Shown: in pieces, positions 39,041 to 43,494 of the stretch
Position numbering within the stretch: position 1 is the first letter of the stretch
How the letters are laid out: every line of letters begins with the position of its first letter
Source: Spirochaetales bacterium Spiro_12
Lineage (GTDB): Bacteria; Spirochaetota; Spirochaetia; Treponematales; Rectinemataceae
Direction of reading: 5' to 3'
NCBI GenBank assembly: GCA_001603165.1
Contig: LVBN01000009.1
Coordinates: 1 to 43,494, forward strand
Length of the DNA stretch: 43,494 nt
The notes under the pieces: generated by a model
Database searches by the model: none
The model's input: only the letters and a program-made list of their open reading frames with translations
Told to the model about the DNA's origin: nothing
Program-made: the position numbers and the translations under genes

Positions 39041-40459
39041 ATGGATGTACATATCAGATCACAGGGAGCCGCGGGCGAGGTCACGGGCTCGAAACACCTG
39101 GTGGAGTTCGAGGGTAAAAGGATCCTCGTGGATTGCGGAGCTTTCCAAGGAAGGAGGGCGGAATCGGACGCGAAAAACCGAGCCCTTCTTGGAGATGTCG
39201 AGCCTGGATCGGTGGACGCGGTGGTGCTCACCCATGCCCATTACGATCACTGCGGACTTTTGCCGTACCTGGTCAAGAAAGGTTTTTCCGGCAACATCTT
39301 CGCCACGGCCGCCACCAGGGATCTCGCCAACCTTGTCATGATGGATTCGGCTCACATCCAGGCCCGGGACGCGGATTATCTTTCCCGTCAGGCGGCCAAG
39401 AGGAACGAAAAATTCGACTGGAAACCTCTCTATAACGATCTGGACGTGGTGAAAACCATGGGTCAGTTTGTAACGATCAATTACCACAGACCGATCAATA
39501 TCGCGGAGGGGGCGAGCGTGGAGTTCCGGGATGCGGGGCATATCCTGGGTTCGGCGCTGGTTCGCATGACGTTGAAGGCGAAAAACGGCGCTCAGCGGGT
39601 GCTTGGCTTTTCCGGCGACCTGGGGCGGAAGAACAAGCCGATAATCCGCGACCCCGAACAGCTGGACGGCTTGGATCACCTTGTGCTGGAGAGTACCTAT
39701 GGTGACAAGCTGCATGAAAACACCAGCGACGCGGTCGAAAGGCTTGCCGAAGTCGTCAGGTCCACCGCCGAGGCCGGGGGGAAGGTGATTATTCCCGCGT
39801 TCGCGGTGGAACGAACTCAGGAGCTTGTCTTCACCCTCCATTTGCTTCTGGACCAGGGGAGAATCCCGGATATTCCCATTTGGGTGGATTCGCCCATGGC
39901 GGTGGACGCCACGGGAATCTTCCGCATTCACCCCGAATGCTACGATAAGGAGACCCATGAGGCCTTTACCACCCACTCGAAAAATCCCTTCGGCTTCGCC
40001 AGTCTGCATTTTTCCCGGAGCGTGGAGGATTCGAAAGCCCTGAATGAGGCGAAGGAGCCGATGATCATTATCTCGGCGGATGGAATGTGCGAGGTGGGGC
40101 GGATTCAGCATCATCTGATCCATAATATTTCCAAGCCCCAAAACACGATCCTCATCGTAGGCTATATGGCCGAGGGCACCCTTGGGCGCAGGATCATGGA
40201 TGGGGCAAAGGAAGTAAGGATACACGGCGATTTTTATAAGGTGGCCGCCAATGTCAAAACCATCGATGCGTTCTCGGCCCATGCCGACTGGCGGGAGACC
40301 TTGGATTGGCTTTCGGCGACGGATACGAAAAACCTCAAAACCATATTCCTGGTCCACGGCGAGTCCAAGGCGCTGGAATCCTTGAAGGGCAAACTTCAGG
40401 GGGCGGGATTCCCTTCGGTGGAAATTGTCAGGGTGAATCAGCATTACGCGCTGGTATAA
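39041..40459 (+). CDS. MBL-fold/beta-CASP RNase-like metallohydrolase
   Basis: A 472-residue zinc hydrolase of the CPSF73/YSH1-like beta-CASP family found in many bacteria. The metal-binding motif is THAHYDH (64-70: His65, His67, Asp69, His70). The next His is in DAGHILGSA and the Asp in GFSGDLGRKN. The beta-CASP part has VIIPAFAVERTQELVFTL and IIISADGMCEVGRIQHHL, and the RNA-metabolism domain ends in AFSAHADWRETLDWL and VHGE. Members are exo- or endoribonucleases. There is no signal peptide, so it is cytosolic. The ATG at 39041 lacks a ribosome site and may be leaderless. A ROK kinase gene follows after 15 bases. Confidence 0.9.
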   Translation: MDVHIRSQGAAGEVTGSKHLVEFEGKRILVDCGAFQGRRAESDAKNRALLGDVEPGSVDAVVLTHAHYDHCGLLPYLVKKGFSGNIFATAATRDLANLVMMDSAHIQARDADYLSRQAAKRNEKFDWKPLYNDLDVVKTMGQFVTINYHRPINIAEGASVEFRDAGHILGSALVRMTLKAKNGAQRVLGFSGDLGRKNKPIIRDPEQLDGLDHLVLESTYGDKLHENTSDAVERLAEVVRSTAEAGGKVIIPAFAVERTQELVFTLHLLLDQGRIPDIPIWVDSPMAVDATGIFRIHPECYDKETHEAFTTHSKNPFGFASLHFSRSVEDSKALNEAKEPMIIISADGMCEVGRIQHHLIHNISKPQNTILIVGYMAEGTLGRRIMDGAKEVRIHGDFYKVAANVKTIDAFSAHADWRETLDWLSATDTKNLKTIFLVHGESKALESLKGKLQGAGFPSVEIVRVNQHYALV

Positions 40460-40474
40460 GCCAGGGGTCCGTGG

Positions 40475-41524
40475 ATGGAAAAGTACTATGCCGGCATAGA
40501 TATTGGCGGCCAGGGTCTGAAAGGGATCGTCCTGGATCAAGCCGGGATTTTGCGGATCGAGGCGATGCGAAGCACCCCGGCCGGCGAAGGAAGGGACGCG
40601 GTGCTTCGCATCGTCGCCGATCTGGTGAAAGAGCTTTCAAGCCTCGGCCCTCTCTCTTCGATGGGTGTGGGCAGCCCCGGCGGCGTGGACAGAGCCGGGG
40701 TGGTCGTTGGAATGGCGGCGAATATCTCCGGCTGGGCCGGAACGGGTTTGGGGGAAGCCGTCGCGGCGATGGCGGGGGCTCCCTGTGTAGTGCGGAACGA
40801 CGCCAACCTGGCCGCCTACGCCGAATGGGTCGCCCGATCGGACAGCTCCTGGGCGCTTCTCTTCATCGGTCTCGGAACCGGTATAGGCGGAGGTTTCGTG
40901 GAGGATGGCCGAATACTGGGCGGTTGCAACGACAGGGCGGTGGAGATCGGCCACAGCGTCATCGAACCCGGAGGAAGACGCTGCGCCTGCGGCGTTGCCG
41001 GCTGCGCCGAAGCCTACGCTTCGGGGCCATCGATGGGAAGGATCGCGGCCGATCTGGCTTTAGGCAGAGACGCTGGACTGGGCAGCTTGGAGCCCCGGGG
41101 CTTGGGCGAATCCTTGGAGGGCTCCGCGTTGGCGGCCCGCGCGCGCGCCGGGGAGCAGCTCAATGCGCACGATGTGTACGCCGCCTACGCGCGGGGCGAC
41201 TCTTTGGCAAAGCTCGTCGATTCCATCGCCGCGGCGGCGCTTGCGCGGGCCGCCGCTATCGGGATGGCCCTCCTGGCCCCGGATACCCTGGTTTTGGGCG
41301 GCGGTGTTATTGAAGGAGCTCCCCATCTCTGTTCGAGGGTCCAGGAGCTTTTGCCGAAGCTCGTCTACCACGATGGATGGAAGGATTGCCGGGTGGAAAA
41401 GGCCCGTTTTTCACATAAGGCCGGGCTCTATGGAGCCGCATTTTACGGAGCTTCCCAGGTCGAGGACCCTGAGGGTTTGGCCGCTTTGGCAACTAAAGCA
41501 TTGGCGTGTTTCGCTTCGCCCTGA
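40475..41524 (+). CDS. ROK family sugar kinase
   Basis: A 349-residue ASKHA-fold protein. YYAGIDIGGQGLKGIVLD is the phosphate-1 region, RNDANLAAYAEWVA contains the catalytic Asp, and GLGTGIGGGFVEDG is the ROK glycine loop. The zinc site is EIGHSVIEPGGRRCACGVAGCAEAYAS, with CxCGxxGC. The motifs indicate glucokinase-like activity on glucose, mannose, N-acetylmannosamine or similar; there is no N-terminal helix-turn-helix, so it is not a ROK repressor. Start ATG 40475 has GGGG about 10 bases upstream. It follows the MBL gene closely and probably shares its transcript. Confidence 0.88.
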   Translation: MEKYYAGIDIGGQGLKGIVLDQAGILRIEAMRSTPAGEGRDAVLRIVADLVKELSSLGPLSSMGVGSPGGVDRAGVVVGMAANISGWAGTGLGEAVAAMAGAPCVVRNDANLAAYAEWVARSDSSWALLFIGLGTGIGGGFVEDGRILGGCNDRAVEIGHSVIEPGGRRCACGVAGCAEAYASGPSMGRIAADLALGRDAGLGSLEPRGLGESLEGSALAARARAGEQLNAHDVYAAYARGDSLAKLVDSIAAAALARAAAIGMALLAPDTLVLGGGVIEGAPHLCSRVQELLPKLVYHDGWKDCRVEKARFSHKAGLYGAAFYGASQVEDPEGLAALATKALACFASP

Positions 41525-41582
41525 GGGTAGTCCTGCTTCTCGCCGCGACGGGTCCTCGAATGGCGAACGATAACGGACAGGC

Positions 41583-42014
41583 TCAAAGTTTGTCGATTTT
41601 TTCCACCCGTTCCTCATGCCGGCCCCCCTGGAAACGGGCGTTCATGAATACCTCCAGAAGATCCTCGGGCCTCTCCCTGTACTGGACCCTGCCGCCCAGG
41701 GCGATAAAGTTGGCGTTGTTGTGCTCCTTGGCCATGAGCGCGGTAAAGCTGTCGTGAACGAGGGCGCAGCGAATGCCGGGCTGCCTGTTGGCCGCAATGG
41801 AGATGCCTATTCCTGTTCCGCAGAGAAGGATGCCGAAGTCGAATCCCCCTTGCTTGAATTCTTGCACCGCCATCCTGGCTATGTCCGGATAATCCACCCG
41901 TTCTTCGCTATCGACTCCGAGATTTCTGACTGTATGGCCTTTCTGGGATAACCACAGCTCGATTCTTTTTTTGAGATCGACCGCGCCATGGTCGTTGGCT
42001 ATTAGGATATTCAT
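41583..42014 (-). CDS. rpiB: ribose-5-phosphate isomerase B
   Basis: A 143-residue RpiB of standard length. MNILIANDHGAVDLKKRI is the phosphate-binding start, the catalytic Cys is in LLCGTGIGISIAANR (Cys65), and an anion-binding HDS follows. It interconverts ribose-5-phosphate and ribulose-5-phosphate. ATG 42014 is preferred because GGGTAAG is about 8 bases upstream; ATG 42020 would add two residues. The gene stands apart from the carbohydrate locus, so it is probably the housekeeping isomerase. Confidence 0.93.
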   Translation of the reverse strand: MNILIANDHGAVDLKKRIELWLSQKGHTVRNLGVDSEERVDYPDIARMAVQEFKQGGFDFGILLCGTGIGISIAANRQPGIRCALVHDSFTALMAKEHNNANFIALGGRVQYRERPEDLLEVFMNARFQGGRHEERVEKIDKL

Positions 42015-42105
42015 TGACATATCTTACCCGCGAAAAAGGGTCCGCGGCAATATTGAAGCAAGAGTCTCGGCGTGGGGCGTTACAGGCATGGGAGGTTCGT
42101 TGCCA

Positions 42106-43128
42106 ATGTGGAAGGTCCTGGCGCTTTGTCTCAGCCTGTGGGCTTGCTCGCCTAAAGCGTCGGAGCTTCTCTTGCCACTCGGGGATATCCGCCCTCCATC
42201 GGTCGTGGACGCAGGGCAAACAGACGCCCACAGCTTCACAATCCTCTTCGACGAAGATGTCCTTCCGGTACTGGGCAGTTTTTCCTTCCATCCTGCGGAG
42301 ATTTCCGCCACTCCGAGCGCTGAAGGCCCGTTGCTGAAGGTCGGGCTGAATCCCGAGGCCGAACCTGGGAGGGAATGCAGCCTTTTAGGGGAGGTTAAAG
42401 ATGCCGCAGGCAACAGCACAAGATTTCTCTTCGGTTTTGTCGGTTTTAACCCTATTCCGGCAAAGCTGCGGCTCAACGAGGTCCAGCCATGCAAGAACAC
42501 GGCGGCAAGCAACTTCCATAGGGATTATATCGAGCTGCTGGTGGAGGAGGCCGGCAATCTGGGCGGGATCCAGTTGCAGTGGAGCAGCACGGTCAAAGTA
42601 GTCAGCTATTCTTTTCCGCCCTGCTTCGTGCGTGTCGGTGAGCTGATAGTGCTCCATTGTCTGCCGGAGGGGGTTCCGGAAGAAAAAGACGAATGCGGCG
42701 ACGATCGCGGTCTCTCGGGCGGGGTGGACGCGCATCCCGGGGGGAGAGACTTCTGGGCTTCCGGCGGGGGAATCCCCGATGCCACAGGCGTCATCGTCCT
42801 GCGCAGCCGAGCCTCCGATCCCGTGGAGGACGGTGTGTTCTTTGCCGAAAAAGGAAAGCTTGGCGAGGTCGATTCTTCGAAAATCTCAATGCTTCTTGGC
42901 GAAATGGCTTCCCGGGGAATCTGGGACTGTTCCGAGCCACCCCTTTGGGAGGAGGCGCTGCTGTGGAAGAGCTCAAGCTCCAGACCTCTTCACTGTCTCA
43001 GAAAGGAGTCGAAAGGTAAGGGTTCTTGGTATATAGGCGAAAGCGGGTCCCAGAGTCCCGGTAGCCTGGAGCCGGGGGTCCTGGCCGCAAAGGGCGGCCG
43101 AAAAGCCGGCAAGCCCGGTTCTCCGTAA
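42106..43128 (+). CDS. lipoprotein with lamin-tail-like region
   Basis: A 340-residue secreted lipoprotein. MWKVLALCLSLWAC is a signal peptide with a lipobox ending in Cys14. It is followed by an Ig-like segment (SVVDAGQTDAHSFTILFDEDV to about residue 110) and a lamin-tail-like part starting LRLNEVQPCKN and continuing DYIELLVEEAGNLGGIQL. The rest contains several cysteines and a Gly/Lys-rich tail. No catalytic motif is seen. The ATG at 42106 has GGAGG 10 bases upstream; earlier in-frame starts overlap rpiB on the other strand. It is probably anchored to a membrane, but its role is unknown. Such proteins occur in spirochaetes. Confidence 0.72.
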   Translation: MWKVLALCLSLWACSPKASELLLPLGDIRPPSVVDAGQTDAHSFTILFDEDVLPVLGSFSFHPAEISATPSAEGPLLKVGLNPEAEPGRECSLLGEVKDAAGNSTRFLFGFVGFNPIPAKLRLNEVQPCKNTAASNFHRDYIELLVEEAGNLGGIQLQWSSTVKVVSYSFPPCFVRVGELIVLHCLPEGVPEEKDECGDDRGLSGGVDAHPGGRDFWASGGGIPDATGVIVLRSRASDPVEDGVFFAEKGKLGEVDSSKISMLLGEMASRGIWDCSEPPLWEEALLWKSSSSRPLHCLRKESKGKGSWYIGESGSQSPGSLEPGVLAAKGGRKAGKPGSP

Positions 43129-43155
43129 CTCCGGAAAATCCCGGGCCGGCTACGC

Positions 43156-43473
43156 TCAGGCCTTGATAAAGTTTTCGATCTCGTGCTTGGGCAGGGCTCC
43201 TACCTTTTGCTTAATCATTTGACCGTCCTTGAAGTAAAGAAGGGTGGGAATGGAAATAATGCCGTACTGAGAAGCGATATCGCCCTCGTCGTCGACGTTC
43301 ACCTTGCCAACTTTGACTTTGCCTTTGTACGCCTCCGCGATCTGAGCTATGGAGGGGGCTATCATTCTGCAGGGCATGCACCACTCGGCCCAAAAATCCA
43401 CAAGAACAGGAATGGTGGACTCCAGCACTTCCTTTTGGAAATTCGCTGATGTCAGGGTGACTTCGACGCTCAT
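43156..43473 (-). CDS. trxA: thioredoxin with a WCMPC active site
   Basis: A 105-residue cytosolic thioredoxin. The fold features are VLVDFWAEWCMPC (Cys32 and Cys35), the cis-Pro in ISIPTLLYF, and KVNVDDEGDIASQYGI. The second active-site position between the cysteines is Pro as usual, but the first is Met instead of Gly, which may shift the redox potential or partner choice. AAGGAG precedes the ATG. It converges with the lipoprotein gene; no convincing terminator was found between them. Confidence 0.94.
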   Translation of the reverse strand: MSVEVTLTSANFQKEVLESTIPVLVDFWAEWCMPCRMIAPSIAQIAEAYKGKVKVGKVNVDDEGDIASQYGIISIPTLLYFKDGQMIKQKVGALPKHEIENFIKA

Positions 43474-43494
43474 GATTGCTCCTTGGTATATGGT

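Noticed and set aside
39059-40540. 493-residue open frame opposite the MBL gene
   Set aside because: The plus-strand protein has full catalytic motifs; the minus reading is low-complexity and resembles nothing.
43081-43155. Terminator between the lipoprotein gene and trxA
   Set aside because: Only a mismatched GC-rich inverted repeat is present, with no T-run.
1-43494. CRISPR arrays, insertion sequences or rRNA
   Set aside because: No regularly spaced repeats, no transposase with its inverted repeats and no rRNA stretches were found; only integrase and repressor remnants.

Overview
The window is bacterial chromosome, mostly GC-rich (well above 50% by eye), with tightly packed genes. It most resembles a spirochaete of the Treponema/Spirochaeta type. 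The best clue is a single-chain aspartate carbamoyltransferase in which catalytic PyrB and zinc-binding regulatory PyrI are fused, a form known from Treponema and Thermotoga. A lipoprotein with a lamin-tail-like region and the many sugar importers fit too. This assignment is inference; no rRNA is present.

Layout. (1) 1-300: tRNA-Leu(UAA) with its promoter and a cluster of three hairpins. (2) 300-6950: a Cof-type HAD phosphatase diverges from nagA-alr-dapF-M20 deacetylase-lysA, an amino-sugar, cell-wall and lysine operon. Its DapF homologue has serine at both catalytic cysteine positions. (3) 7009-18445: a carbohydrate locus. A ribose-type ABC importer (rbsBAC-like) and a TauE/SafE exporter run leftward. 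An IolD-like ThDP enzyme, a long RpiB-like isomerase, a one-chain transketolase and a Gfo/Idh/MocA-SCP2 fusion run rightward, with a convergent IclR regulator. The two arms share back-to-back sigma70 promoters whose -10 boxes lie in TTGTACAA palindromes. (4) 18580-20967: a cobalamin riboswitch ahead of sucCD-like genes. (5) About 20940-30650: an AT-richer island. It holds a leftward operon (RraA-like, GntR, TctC, TctB, TctA, SMP-30 lactonase, HpcH/HpaI aldolase, VOC protein), a truncated S24 repressor, an XRE/ImmA pair and a frameshifted, 5'-truncated tyrosine recombinase next to tRNA-Pro. (6) 30669-43473: tRNA-Asp/tRNA-Pro and core genes (Rsm22-type methyltransferase, tdh, DMT permease, cytidylate kinase-like/BON fusion, rlmB, pyrBI, an RlmD/TrmA-type methyltransferase, beta-CASP MBL hydrolase, ROK kinase, rpiB, a lipoprotein and trxA).

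How genes work together. The region 3 locus looks like uptake and ThDP-dependent carbon-carbon cleavage of an unusual sugar or polyol. It has no kinase, although transketolases and RpiB-type isomerases normally need a charged, usually phosphorylated, sugar. The adjacent TauE/SafE exporter makes a sulfonated sugar a testable substrate. The island operon looks like uptake of an organic or sugar acid by a tripartite tricarboxylate transporter, followed by lactone opening and aldol cleavage.

A pattern across the window is that several genes without a Shine-Dalgarno sequence (nagA, tauE-like, iclR, the DMT permease, the rlmD-like gene and the MBL gene) have a -10-like hexamer only 6-10 bases before the ATG. 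This suggests leaderless mRNAs. All functional calls come from reading motifs; no database search was run.
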